A stretch of DNA of 64,000 nt, taken from assembly GCF_041956535.1 (NCBI RefSeq), contig NW_027192191.1, positions 495,267 through 559,266 of the forward strand, written 5' to 3'. Positions 47,105 through 59,449 of the stretch are shown piece by piece. Origin of the DNA: Calcarisporiella thermophila CBS 279.70. Taxonomy: Eukaryota > Calcarisporiellomycota. Below the pieces are notes generated by a model. It was not told where the DNA came from, made no database searches, and was given only the letters and a program-made list of their open reading frames with translations. Every line of letters begins with the position of its first letter. The stretch's first letter is position 1. A program made the position numbers and the translations under genes.

Positions 47105-48553
47105 TCATCTCCTCCGCCTCACGGTACCGGATCGAGTCTCCCACATATTCTCGATCTCTCTTGCCGCCTTTCTAGACCCCTCCTGAGCACCACTTCTTCC
47201 TTTCTCATCGGGATCACCTTTAAATGCCCACACATCATGCTCTCCAAACGAACTCATGGCGTCTAAATATTTTCCATCACCAATGCTCGTTTCTACTTGC
47301 CCTTTCACCCTATCTGATACCGGTCGAAATTTTCTCGTGAGCTTTTTCTCTTTTAGCAGCTTGTGAAAGAGCGCGTTTGCACCCTTTGAAGATGATTGAT
47401 ATGCTATATACACAGGCTTCTTTGCCGCAACGGCATCGGACACCATTGAAGGGGAATCCGCAGAAACTACAACGCGGTCGGCAATCGCGAGGGCTGCCAT
47501 ATAAGCTCGGGGGTCTCCATCTTTGGCATCAACGCTCAATGTTTTTACCCTGGATGCGTCTCGACTTCCGAGTTCTGACAATCCCCTTGAGATTATCCCT
47601 CTAACATTGGACGGGGTCCTATCGGTATATACTACAAGTACACGCGCACTATGCTGCTCCACCAGTGTATTGATAGCCCGACTTAATCTTTCTATCTGCT
47701 TTGAGTCGTAATTGCATTCGCGCGTAGGGCCACCAAGCAAAAAGGTTACCAAGGGGGCAGTCTGGTCTCGTTTGAGAAACTGCGTAGGTAAAGCAAGCCA
47801 ATCCGATTTGTGGACATCTTGTGATGCAACCGCGAGACTCTGCGGATTAACTACGGAGAGGGGGAGCTCGGTGCGAATGAGATTCCTTTGAGACGCCATT
47901 GGGCCGTATTTAATGAGCCGACCAAATACTTCAAAGCTGGGTAGAATGACCGCGCCAAAATATAGGAAGGGTAAGGGGGGGAAGCGTAAATAGACAGAGA
48001 AGGTTTCCCTACTAAGCTTTGTTGCAGTCAAACACGCAGGAACGGACTCACGCCCCGATGCTAGCACATAACGCGGGAAGGGCTGAGAAAGGGTGTCACC
48101 GCGTGGAGAATAAAGATACCATGGTAACTTCTCTACACACAGATACCCAAGATAGGATGAGCCTACGCATTCTCCCGAAGAAACAGCAGGATAAATGTTT
48201 ACCTACCATTGATTTTCTTTCCTTTGAGTGAAGAGCTCACATCAATTAACCATTTCTGGAATATGGAGGGCAACCATTGCAGAGCTGGAAAATCATCAAT
48301 ACAAAATTACTCGAAATGACGACTATATACAAGTCCGGAAATTCTTACATTTCCTCAAGTATATACGTTTAATCTCGAATGGGAGATTCAGTTCCTTTGC
48401 AAGCGCAACGCATTGTCTTTCCGAATCTGCAAATCCATCGCTCAAGATCCATGTCTTAGGTTGCGAAGAAATGGGACGCTTTGCAAGGAATAGGCGAGAA
48501 ATGAAGTTCGATCTACGAGGTATATATATCGCAGAGCGATAGGAGGCGTACAT
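47105..48553 (-). CDS. Elm1/DUF1022 family protein (mitochondrial fission ELM1-like)
   Basis: Member of the family named after plant ELM1, which recruits dynamin to mitochondria; bacterial members look like glycosyltransferase-B folds, so the fungal role is open. Exons 48553-48349, 48284-48207 and 48132-47105 splice to 436 aa. Recognisable blocks: KTWILSDGFADSERQCVALA at the start of the domain, LPWYLYSPRG, PRYVLASGRESVPACL, VTFLLGGPTRECNYD and ADRVVVSADSPSMVSDAVA. The ATG at 48553 is chosen over an upstream non-ATG frame; the resulting N-terminus (MYASYRSAIYIPRRSNFISR) is basic and may target mitochondria. The C-terminus is Arg-rich (TRSGTVRRRR). Confidence 0.85.
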
Positions 48554-48765
48554 TGCTTCGGGAATCCTATGAGCCAAGCTGTCTGCCTCGATTAAGCAAT
48601 ATCAATCAACAAATGGCGCAGCAATTTAGATTAAAGGGGGAAATCTTTTTACGTGTTTTTTTGGACATATTCTTGTGGGATTTGAGCTAATGGACATTTA
48701 ATTCCATTTTTTTCTTTTCGAATGATTGAAAGTTTTATCGCGCGATCAGAGTCAGAGTGTAAATA
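48554..48765. promoter_or_regulatory. Divergent promoter region
   Basis: 212 bp between the Elm1-like gene and the Ser-rich protein gene; no specific factor site recognised. Confidence 0.4.
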
Positions 48766-49601
48766 ATGGCACACCGCTCCACTCGACGCGGGCTTTTTTC
48801 CTCGGCGACGCCTAGCAATCCGGACCCTACCAATTCAAATACCAATCCCAATAGCTCATTCTCATTCAATCTCTCACAAAACTCCTTCTCTCTTTCGCCA
48901 AATACCCCCACGAATGTACCTTCATCCTCCAACCCAAATGGCCGGCACCATCTACGTTCCCCCTCCTTTTCACTAGCACCTGCCGCTTCCATTTCTTCGC
49001 CGTCGCCACGGCCAGGTCGGGAAGCAAGACAGAGACTACAGATTAGCAGACATTACCCAAGTGCAGTAGATAGCTCTCCGCCAGATATAACCAACATAGT
49101 GACTCCTGTGGCGAGAATTAAGTCAGAAATGAGTGGTTCGCGAGATATGGAAGGGGATGAAGAGGGTGAAGAGTGTAGAGCGCTAGGAGAGCAACTTTCG
49201 GCTGGAGGCGCTTTACGGCTAGAGAGTAAGTGTTGTCGCAGAGCTCTATAGGGTCAGACGGAATCGTTATTTATGATGTATACGTTGCTAGTGTTAGAAG
49301 ACTGGAGTTCAGTTGCACATATCGTTGAAACAGAGTCAGAGCTTCGCGATCGCACAAGAGAAGGTAAATTGCTCAGTTGGTACTTTTTCTGGAGTTCCCC
49401 TGACATTCCATCCGTATTTACAATACCAATCAATTTATGTGTTCAATAGATATGGTAGAAGATGTTGTGGACCGGCTACGAAATATAGTGGGCAATTTGG
49501 ATAACGACGCCTGGATGTTTTCTTCCAAATACAATCCCTCTATTCCTCTGGATATGTCATTGACGGACATGGGGGCGAAAGAGATGCCTTTTCTTAGATA
49601 A
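48766..49601 (+). CDS. Small Ser/Asn/Pro-rich protein with helical C-terminus, unknown
   Basis: Exons 48766-49225, 49298-49363 and 49450-49601 splice in frame to 225 aa. The N-terminal 100 residues are low-complexity (Ser, Asn, Pro) with several SP sites (SLSPNTP, LRSPSF). The C-terminal 70 residues look folded: VAHIVETESELRDRTRE, then DMVEDVVDRLRNIVGNL, then DNDAWMF. This pattern of charged amphipathic helices suggests a coiled-coil subunit of a complex. I cannot place it in a family. Correct splicing is supported by the uninterrupted helix pattern across both junctions. Confidence 0.65.
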
Positions 49602-50227
49602 GCCTTGTTATGAATTAGCGATATCGCTAATTCTTCATTTCCTTGCTTATATAGCCGAAGTATTTAGGCGTTGTTTGGTTCACTTTCACGTCTTAGTACT
49701 GACTCTTTGATCCATTCTCCCTTAGTTTTTCATACTTGCTCTCCCACCGTGTAAATAGATAGATTTTTGAATTTCGCTTCCAAAGTTTGACCCGATTTCT
49801 GGCATTGTTCAGAGATCAATCAGAGGATAGTTAAAAAAATGGTTCTATCAGTTTGCAATTCTAAGAGCAGCAACGTACATGAAGAACGTGAAGAAAAAAA
49901 AATGAAAAATCAAATAAGTAAACAATAGAAAGAGAAGGGAAAAATAAAAACATGGTTCAATGGGAGTTAGAAAGAAATCTGCAGATATTGTGTTTTTGTT
50001 TGACAATAAAAAGGGTAGACCGAGGGAGAAATTCGTGAGATAATTGAGATTGCGTTAATCCTTTTCAGCATCCACCTTGGAAGAATTAGTCAAAATAAAT
50101 AAAACGGGAGAGTACAATTTCTTCTTCCCTGCGTCGGAATATCAAGCGAAAAAAAAAAACCACGGAAAAAAATAGCAAACATCTAAAAAAAAATTAGGAA
50201 ATATACGGAAATACGGCCACCATGCAA
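49602..50227. other. Convergent intergenic region
   Basis: 3' flanks of the Ser-rich protein and the transporter genes; A-rich runs, no gene. Confidence 0.45.
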
Positions 50228-53200
50228 CTAAGCTACGATATGGAACGCGTAGCGGGTCACGGCATTGACACGCTCCGATGGATAGCTTAAAGACATTTGT
50301 ACAAAGGAGAGGGCGGTGGAGGGGTCCTCTTTGCACATTCGGTCGAATGATTCGCGCTTCAAACACCAAACATCACTGTCCATATCAGCGACCAACCGGG
50401 TGGAATGCGGCCGGTTTGCGAAAAGGCTTAGTTCCCCGACCATCGTGCCGGGCAAGATGGACTCGAACGCCTGCGAAACCGATTCGCCGAACATAGGCTT
50501 GCCCTCGACTGGCGCACGAGGGGCGTCCTGGTCGTTGTTGCACAACCCAAACTCGTGGATTACCCGCAGGAGTCCATGCTCAACCACATAGAGGGCGTCT
50601 GCCTCGTCCCCGGAGTTCCACAGCACCCTGCCGCGCTCCACCTTCATCCCCTCGAAATGCGCACCCAGTCTGTAAATCAGATCATGGTCCATGTCGGGGG
50701 ATATATCCTGGAACACTTGCCAGAGCAAGGCGAAGGGCTGTGCGAGATGCGCCTGCGGGAGAGGTGCTTCCTGTTGCATCGTCAGCCGGGTCGCCTCGTC
50801 AATGAGGGCACCTCGCGGCGTTCCCACCTGGGATAGAACTCCCGTGTCGCTGTTGTAGCTCCGCGCATTTGGCACGTCCAGGGTGCCCGTCTGTTGTTGG
50901 CGACGCTTGGCCAGTACCGATAAGCGGCGGTAATATTGCTGAAGCAGTGAATTCTCGCACCACTCCAGAGCCCCGTTTAGATTTTCAAAAGTCTGCACAA
51001 TATCGTCCTCCTCGGACGACCAGATCCCGGCGCCTTGCAGTGCACGAGCTTCATCACTTCCCTCCGTTAGTCCGCAGAGCACCATGTACACGTCTTTTGC
51101 GCGGAGTAGCCTCCGAATTCGAATGAAGGCCTCGGCAGCGCTAAAGTCAATGCCGTTAACCTGCTGGAAGTCAAGCACTAGAAAGCGGATGGGGTGGTAC
51201 TGCCACTGCCGGTGGGCGAACATCGCCTTGATGGACCCCTCCAGGGCATTGACCGTCCCGAAAAACATGAACCCCTGCAGCTTCATCACCAGAATTTGGC
51301 TCGCCACTTGCCGCAGGAACTGCTGTTGTCGGTAGAGGCGACGCACCGTCGACTGCGCGGATGCGCCAGAAAAGATGGCACGGATGGGCGACTTGCGTGA
51401 ATTCATCACGACGAAAAAGACACAGGCCATGATGATGCCGGCGAAAATCCCCTCGATGAATCCCCACACCGCCATGACGAAAATGATCGCGAGAATAGTG
51501 AGATATTCCAGGGGGTGCACGATGCCCCAGGTGTCGAGGACGGCCTCCTTAATGAGATCAATGCCCAAATGAAAGATAAGCGCGCCGACAATCATCACAG
51601 GCACATAACCGACCACCCACGGGCCAACCAAGAAAATGACCAGGGTGGCACCCGCCAGCATCAGGCCCGCCACCCGACTATCGCCTCCGCAGCGCATGAA
51701 GAGGACCGAGTTGGTATAGACAAGATAGTTTTGCACGGAGCCAGCCAATCCGGATATCATGTTCGAAAGACCGTGCGCGACTAGCTCCCGGTTCGTGTCC
51801 ACATCCTCCTGGCCTGTCGTGCGCTGAAGTGCAGGCAGGTTCACCGGGACGTGAAGAATGCCAAAGAAGGTCAGAGCGAGCATGGCGGGAATGGTAGCGG
51901 CAATTGCCTCCCAGTTAGTTGCTCGGAAATCGAAGTACTGGTAGAAATGATAAAATGGCACGTTGCTCTTTGGCATCGGGAAGATCCAGCCATCCCTGCG
52001 CAGGTCCTCCATAGGCCATCCCCCGATGGCGATCACCACATAGAAAATTACGGGGATCGCCATGAAGAAGAGGGGCACTAATAGGGCATTTTGAATACGT
52101 GACTGGAGGAAACGGAGCAGAAGAGCAAGCGAAAATGCCGAGAACCACAATGCAAACACATGGCCGTCGAGGAATAGGTGTCGAAACATGGGGAGGGTAT
52201 AGGTGAGATTCGTTTTGAGTCGCGCCGATACCTCGACCCCCGTCACCACCAAAAACCAGCCCACACCACCTATTCGGGAGAGGGGGAACATCAATTATAG
52301 CAAACACGGCTGGCACTGATCATACGCAGACGCTTACCAATACAACCCACCAAAATGTGCCTCGGGAAGAATTCGATGAGCGATCCGAGCTTTGAGATTT
52401 TACCCAACGCAAATTTGGTCAGCCTTTCCTCGAATCAAAAATCTCGAGCGGATTTACTCACCTTGAACGCTCCAAGGGCAAGGAACACAAGCCCGGTAAG
52501 AATCGAGCTGATGGCAAATGCGAGAATGGTAGTAGCAATGGCTTCATGTGGCTTATCTTCACCCACAATAGAGACAATGGTTTCCGCTCTATAGCGTTAT
52601 GTATACGAAACGTTAGCATTAAACTCACAACCCATTCACTTAATACGCAAACTGACATCAAATGCAAGAAGGGGACCACTTCAATCATCATTGACCCATT
52701 TGCACCGGCAAATGCACTCCCGCCCAGTGAAAAAACTAATTGCGACACAATACAGCTACAAATAAAAAATGAAAAAAAAAATAAAATAAAATGAGGTTTA
52801 GAACTGGAGCAGGGCCAGTTTCGGGGCGATGAAGCCGATTACCTAACGAAAAACATGGAAATACCGTCCGGCCCAAACGAACTAAACAAGGTCATATTCA
52901 AGGGAAAGGTGATCATTCCTATACAGAGCCACCATCAGTGCGCGTGTACTCTCAGAGTGTAGATAATCAGTGGAGTAGGCCTACCGTAAGATATCGCGTC
53001 CAACAAGTTCAGTAATAAACCCAAAATCACCGCAGGTACATAGGTAATAGGATCAATAAACACTTTGCGCAGAAGCTGCGATGGCGACACGCATTTTGAA
53101 AATTTGTACAGCCCGCCATCTTGCCGTCTCCATCCGTTTCCCAGCAGCGGCTCTTGCTCAGTTCCCGCCTTTCTACTTTTGTCGGAGCCTAGCCAGCCCT

Positions 53201-53717
53201 CCCAGAAGGAGCCATGCCCAGGCTGCATCCCCTTGACCAGGTGAGAGTAGTCCGAAGGGGTGACATAGGAGGCGGGCAGTGGTTCCCTCCATGTGTCATC
53301 TCCAATTGAAATGGAAGGACCTTCATCCAGAACTGTAGACGACTCCGTCGCCGACGGTGGCTGCAGCGAAGGAGGAAGAGGCGCCGGTAAAGGAGGTGGG
53401 GGAGGTGGAGGCGGAGGATTATACGAAGTTCTATCGTAGCCTACCGTGGACTTGACCGTGGTCGTCCTGCCACGCTGCTCCTCCTTCTGATGTCTCTCAG
53501 CCTCCTGCAGGAGGAGAGAAAGGTTGCTCCGTCGCGAGGACTTGATGTTGGAGGCAACCGGCTTCTTATTGAGCGTGTCTGCGCCGAATAAATCCAGGCT
53601 TTCGGTGGATTCCGCGTCTCGGCGAGGCCCCATGGTTGGGGATTCCTTCATGCCCAAATCGCCGAGGGCCAGGGATTGTTCGCGAATTTTGTGAGGGGAA
53701 GCAGAATATTGCGCCAT
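50228..53717 (-). CDS. SulP-family transporter with STAS and cyclic-nucleotide-binding domains (Vsb1/YGR125W-like)
   Basis: Multi-pass transporter of the SulP superfamily; the yeast relative Vsb1 imports basic amino acids into the vacuole. Exons 53717-52985, 52918-52843, 52755-52657, 52588-52462, 52389-52338 and 52269-50228 splice to 1042 aa, close to Vsb1. A long Ser/Pro-rich cytosolic N-terminus with a poly-Pro run (1-200) precedes FIDPITYVPAVILGLLLNLLDAISYG and about ten membrane segments, including SSILTGLVFLALGAFK/LGSLIEFFPRHILVG, a strong family match across a splice site. It continues with a STAS domain (RFLVLDFQQVNGIDFSA) and a cNMP-binding-like domain (VLWNSGDEADALYVVEHG, GTMVGELSLFANRPHSTRLV). 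The order membrane-STAS-cNMP is characteristic of this fungal subgroup. True sulfate transporters lack the cNMP module, so sulfate is not the preferred substrate call. Confidence 0.9.
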
Positions 53718-54511
53718 CTCTGTTCAAGAAGGTTAATGAGCGCCAGCAAGAAAAGAGCAAGAGGAATCGGGATACTTGCCGGCATCCAAAACATTGTGTG
53801 TCCCCACATAAGAGCGTGCGGGCATCCCAGAATCTCCCATTTGGGATCGAGTGGACGACAAAGATCGGCGGAAGGTCGGCGGCTCCTCCACGCCGGCATC
53901 GTTTGGCATAAGCATGATGAAGCGAGATGTAAAACGATCAAGTCACTTGGCAGAGAAGAGGGGGGAGGGGAATATAATGTAGTGGTGGATTCGTAGTGGA
54001 TTTCCTTAGAATCGAATAGCCATTTGATGTCTCTCGAGATATCAAGGCACGAGAATTGAGAGCTGTTAATTAAAACGATGAATACAGGGGGGGGGGACCA
54101 AACTCTCCGGTCTAGCTCAGCTGTCTTCACAAAGAGCCGATTTACACAGCGATGGTGAACAATTCAGACCAGGCGAAAGAGTATCTGGTTTTTTGGTTTT
54201 TTAGTTCGTTTGGTTCGCCGACTAAAAACTGAGTAAATTTGAGTACAATCGGATAGATGGCGAAATTTCTTTCCCCGATTCCTCCAATTTTTCACGCGTT
54301 GGAGAGGAGCCGGGCAGCAGCTGCGGCAGCGGAAGAATTTCTCGAGGTGCATACAGGGTGCAGGGCCTGAACGGGCCCCGCCTTTTGCATGTTGAAAATC
54401 CATCCTTTTTATTCCATGGAGAATTGACACTTAACAGACTCTTAACTTGTAGGGTTTCATACTTTGCGATAGAAAAGATAAGCAAGAGATAACCTTAACA
54501 CTAGGACTAAT
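53718..54511. other. Intergenic / leader of the transporter gene
   Basis: Minus-strand open frames here (for example 53915-53733) cannot be spliced in frame to the transporter start, so I treat them as leader or upstream ORFs. No other gene seen. Confidence 0.4.
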
Positions 54512-56436
54512 TTAGCTCAATTTCGCAGCCTAAGCACAACCATAAAAAGAAATTTCATTTAGAAGACGAGAACAAAAGTGAAAAAGAGAGGGCTCGCGGA
54601 AATTACCTTCTCATACAACGACGATACCACATTGCCCATCTGCTTCAATGTTTCAATGGCGGCATCGTAGGTTTTCTGTGTTGAAAAAAAAAAAAATCGT
54701 ACCAATTTCTTTAAATATAACCCCGTCCGCAGAAAGGTTCCAACACACAAGTTAACACCTACATCTTCACACGGCTCATCAAATACAATCAAGCACCCTG
54801 CGCCTTGGTCCAAGATCCCATGGAATACTTTATCAAGAATCATCTGCGAGAGTCTATGGTGGGAGAAAGTGGTACCCTACATTATTCCCGGCAGCAGAAG
54901 CGAAAAAGAGCAGAGATGCTTACTTGTTTTCCACTTGCGCAGTGGGCATCTTCACGAGCTCTGCGATGTGTGCAATCTCCACACGGGAGAACGGCTCGAT
55001 GATGCGTGAGAGATTCTGCTCAAGCAGAGTATCATAGAGCGCAGCCAGGTGATTGCGGATGATAGGATCTTCGCTGAGCTCTATAAACGATCGGGAGGTC
55101 AGTATCTTGAACGAACCGATCCAATGAGGCTTGCGGGCAAAATACCTTGGCGGTAGGTGGCCAGCGCCTGTTCGAACTCCTGTAGTGATCTGTTTTGATG
55201 GGCAACCGCCACTGCCTTCATTGCGTCAATATCAGACCCTTGGTAGCGCAGGGCAAGTTTCCCTGTGATAATGGAGTGGACGTCCTCCGCCGAATTTAAC
55301 ATCACCTTGCAGAGCAGCATATATTTGAGAGCAAGGATGGCGCGTGGGTCCTCCTGAGAAGAATACCCCTCGAGTGTTTCGTAGAAATAAGAGTACGCCG
55401 TCTTATAGTCCTTCTCTTCCGCATGCAAAATACCCGACTGCATGTCAAGAGCGGCTTGCAGCAATGGCGGGCAGTAGATGGAGTTGGCTGATGTCCGTGC
55501 AGAGGTGAGGGCAGCCTTTTCAATGAAAATAAATCGTCAATAAAGGATAATAAACGGATCTGCAACTAGCGCGAGCAGTAGAAAATAGCTGAAGCCTACC
55601 CTTGCTTTAGGAAGATTGCGAAGTGCGTGGCACGCTCGGCTCTCGAGCAGCTGCACCTCAACTAGGACCATCTTATCATCCACCCGCTTCAGCTCCTTCA
55701 GCAGCGATGATATTAAAGTTAGTGCCTCGCTGTACATTTTACTGTCCAAATATCTGTTAGAAAAAGAGAGAGGGGTGAGCAGCCATATTTATGAGGCACC
55801 AATTGGAGAGGATATAAACTTACAAGGCTACGAGGCGTGTCTCCAGCGATTGTTTTAAAAATACACGCTTGTCATTCATCGCCCACTCAATGTTCTCCTT
55901 GCACACCTCAATTTGCAGTGCGATCGAGTCTGGGATTTCCGTGAAGTAGTCAATCAGGGATTTCACTAGTAGGATAAAGGAGATGGGAATCCGTAAGCTC
56001 GGGTAGAAATTGGATGTGTCGTCGTGAGCATTAACCTACCCAGTTTGGCCGTTTTTGCTTTAGCGATGGAGTTCATAATTGTGCGGGAAGATCGAATAAG
56101 CTCAGCCAGCTCGGCGGGTTTTCTAAAGAGCAATCGATTAGGAGGGCAACGAAAGAGAATGCAAGGGTTGTTTATTGAGAATGAACTGAGGCTCAGTCTT
56201 ACCGAAGATTTTTGTAGAGCTCTCCAAGCTGCAACAGAGCCTGCTCTTGATCACGAAGGCTGGATTCATCCGTCGCTAAAGGGTGCAATGTCGAGGATTA
56301 TCCGAAAACAAATCACAATGTCACAAAAATGAACGATCGATCCCTTACCATTCTCCTTGAGGACGGCCTGATAAAGCCGAATTGCTTGCTCTGGCTGGTT
56401 CTCCTTAAGACTAGCAGCTTGTTCAAGCAATGACAT
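54512..56436 (-). CDS. RPN6: 26S proteasome lid subunit Rpn6 (PSMD11)
   Basis: PCI-domain lid subunit that clamps the 19S regulator to the 20S core. Ten exons (56436-56349, 56275-56203, 56122-56040, 55965-55824, 55753-55600, 55515-55146, 55080-54924, 54853-54763, 54675-54607, 54529-54512) splice to 414 aa, the expected size. Hallmarks: start [93 protein letters not shown]; the PCI winged helix [17 protein letters not shown] and [21 protein letters not shown]; and the terminal helix ending SLYEKAAKLS. The last exon encodes only AAKLS and is needed to finish that helix. Transcribed divergently from RPN7. Confidence 0.96.
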
Positions 56437-56629
56437 GATAGTTTATATAATGAGGATTCTAGATTAAAAAGGGTTGATCGCGTTCCAGCTACCAGAGTAG
56501 AGCCAAACCAAAAATTCGCGTGCGTCATCGATCGAATTTGAGTACGTGGACTATTTCTCGCGACTTTGTTTTTCGCTCACTCTCCATTAGCCAAAGTATC
56601 CAAGAAAGCATAGACTAAGCAACAGCATA
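56437..56629. promoter_or_regulatory. Bidirectional promoter of RPN6 and RPN7
   Basis: 193 bp between start codons of two proteasome lid genes. I do not see the yeast Rpn4 element GGTGGCAAA on either strand. A TGCGTCA (TGACGCA on the other strand), an ATF/AP-1-like site, lies at 56521-56527. Confidence 0.5.
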
Positions 56630-58244
56630 ATGGAAACAGAAATCCCGAAAATCCCCAACCTAGATCTAGCAGTATGTCTCTCACTAAGTGATGGTCGACT
56701 GGCACAGAGCAATTTCTAATCTCTTTTTTACGCGATCTATCTTTATTTCCTTAAAAAAAATAGCATTACAGATTTATATTGAATCAAGGTCCAACTGAGC
56801 TGCGCGAAGATGCAAAGGCAAAACTCTTCCAAGAGATCAAGGACAATGGTACATTCCCGTCCACTTCTCCAGGCTATTCAATTATGCTGATACTAATTGT
56901 ATTTTACGATTGCGCATTCTCTCTTGCTAGCTATGGCGCCTTTCTACCAGCTCATTTGTGAGGATCTCAAAATACAACCCGATCAAGCCTTTCTGAATCA
57001 AATGCGGGAAACAAACCAGGAAGAGCTGAAAAAACTGGATGAGCGCTTGGCCGATGCAGAGCAAAACTTGGGAGAAATGGAAATTAATGATGCATTGCTG
57101 GCAAAAGCGGAGTATTTGGCCAAAATCGGTGAAAAGGTTAGTGTACTTTTGCCATGCTCCAATTACAATACACTAGAGCTCACAGTCCTCTCTATTATGT
57201 AGGAGAAGGCGATCTCTGCCTTTCGTGTAGCTTATGACAAGATCACGACAACGGGCACACGTATCGATATTATCTTCTCATTAATGCGGATTGGCTTCTT
57301 CTTCAACGACAACGATATTTTGAGCCGGAATATAGATAAAGCAAAAACGTAAGTGGGTGACCTGGGGGGTGCTGTGCTTTTTTCATTCTAATTTTGCTTT
57401 TCTCAACTTGACACAGACTCATCGAGGAAGGTGGCGACTGGGACCGCCGCAACCGCCTCAAGGTCTATCAAGGCACCTACCTCATGTCGATCCGCGACTT
57501 TAAGAATGCTGCAAACCTCTTCCTGGACACGCTCTCCACCTTCACATCCACAGAGCTCATGGAGTACAAAGAGTTCGTTAAGTACGCCGTTATCACAAGT
57601 GTGGTCAGCCTTAAGAGAGTCGACTTGAAAAAGAGGGTATGCCATTGGGCCACTTTGCAGAGATGAGGGTACAATTCGAAAGCTAGACTCTGATTCATTT
57701 TTTCTTTTGCATAGGTACTGGACTCGCCCGAAGTCCTCGAGGTACTCCATGAAATCCCCCACCTTGAAGACTTCATCACCTCCCTCTACAACTGCAACTA
57801 TGCCAAATTCTTCATTGCCCTAGGTAAAACAAAGCAAATCCGCCAGCATCATCCCACGCGCTTATTTTCTAACCTCCTCTTGTTTGTTGATGGTTAGCCG
57901 ATGTGGAACAAGCACACCTTCGCACCTCCCGCTTCCTCTTCCCCCACATGCGCTATTACGTCCGCGAGATGCGCATTCTGGGATACACGCAGTTGCTCGA
58001 ATCCTACCGCTCGCTGACCATGGAGAGCATGGCCAATGCGTTCGGCGTCTCCGAGGAGTTCATCGACCGGGACCTGTCCCGGTTCATTGCTGCGGGGCGG
58101 CTGAATTGCGTGATTGACAAGGTCAACGGCATTGTGGAGACGAACCGGCCTGACGCGAAGAATGCGCAATACCAGGCGGTGATCAAGCAGGGAGATCTGC
58201 TATTGAATCGGGTACAGAAGCTGAGTCGTGTCATCAATGTTTAA
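56630..58244 (+). CDS. RPN7: 26S proteasome lid subunit Rpn7 (PSMD6)
   Basis: PCI-domain structural subunit of the 19S lid. Seven exons (56630-56671, 56764-56848, 56931-57136, 57203-57348, 57417-57636, 57715-57823, 57898-58244) splice to 384 aa. Hallmarks: [25 protein letters not shown]; the helix [43 protein letters not shown] TPR-like helix; [33 protein letters not shown]; then the PCI region with [21 protein letters not shown] and [21 protein letters not shown]; the C-terminal helix ends KLSRVINV. Exon 2 begins at CATTACAGA after AATAG, chosen because it keeps the frame. Confidence 0.96.
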
Positions 58245-59449
58245 TTGTTCTCTTGTTTTGGTTATATATAAATATAAATGCTCCTCTTTCTTTCTTCCCT
58301 CCTCCCCCTTCCCCCCCAAACACGGGCTTGTGGACCCTCAAGCATGAGATGAGAATAAAAGGCTGATGCGAGTTTGGATGGTAAACAGAGGGATCTTTGT
58401 TGGACACCATCCTGCATCCTGGCTTTTCCAGCCATTCGGCCTGTAATAGGAAGCGATGCTTTCCATCCGGTACCTGCGCCTCGTCCTTATGCCTTATCAT
58501 GCATCCCATTACGTTGAAAATCAAGCTCTGGGAAAACAAGCATGTGAGGAGATTTGCAAGCGACGGGTTCGTCATCACGCTTTTCGCAATAGGCTATTTC
58601 CTCTAATCCCGCGTGATTTACAGAACTCACGCCACCGCAGCTCCGAACCAATGACCTGCGCTACCCTCACTTGCCTCACGACCAAGAATCATGGTTAGAT
58701 CATTTCTCTCTGCTTCTCCGCTCAGGGATGCAGCAGAGCAAGACTCCTGTTTTCTTTAATTATTTTTGATGCGCGCTTTTGGTCTGCAATAAATATTGTG
58801 GCCCAAGGTGGATTACACAAATAAAACCAGATGCGCCTGACGTTAGCATATATACCTGAGGAGAGAGAACACCAGAGCCCTTCACCCTTACGCATCTTTG
58901 GCCCCAATTTCATGATGCAGCCGGACAAGGTTGGGCCACCATCAGATCCCAGTGTTCCGAGCGAATCAACTTAAAATGCCTCTCCGAGGAGTGCAGCGTG
59001 CATCAAATCTTTCTAGGCGCTCAAAGCATGAGGCTCTCTGCGAATGGGCATCGCGTTACCTCACTTCCGACCATCGCCCTATCTCTGCGTGTTTTCAAAC
59101 CGGCCGGCCCATCTTTTTTTATCCTTTTTCCCAGGCACCCCTTTGGAAATGAGACGACGAGGACAGGGAGGGCCGGGCAGTATCGAATCCTCCTGCACAT
59201 GTATTTTTGGCCGGCGATAAATCCTGCCATTCCAATCGATGTCCTTGGGGGGATGCTGGTGCTAATAACAGATGGATATTCTAATTGGGACTCACGTGTG
59301 AGACGAGTTCAAAGCCATTTATTTCCATTAAAAATTGGATTGGGACTTAAAATTTGCACACATGCTTTTATTAACTCTGGATATTTTACAATAGATGTGA
59401 CTGTGCGAATCTGCTCTCCAATAAACCCGAGTGTCACTGACACTCAACG

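Noticed and set aside
52429-52461. 33-bp intron in the transporter gene
   Set aside because: Too short for a spliceosomal intron; the acceptor at 52390-52391 gives a 72-bp intron and restores the conserved LGxxK/LGSLIEFFPRHILVG match.
53733-53915. Upstream exon of the Vsb1-like transporter
   Set aside because: The only donor (GTATCC) gives a phase that does not match the transporter frame at either nearby acceptor.
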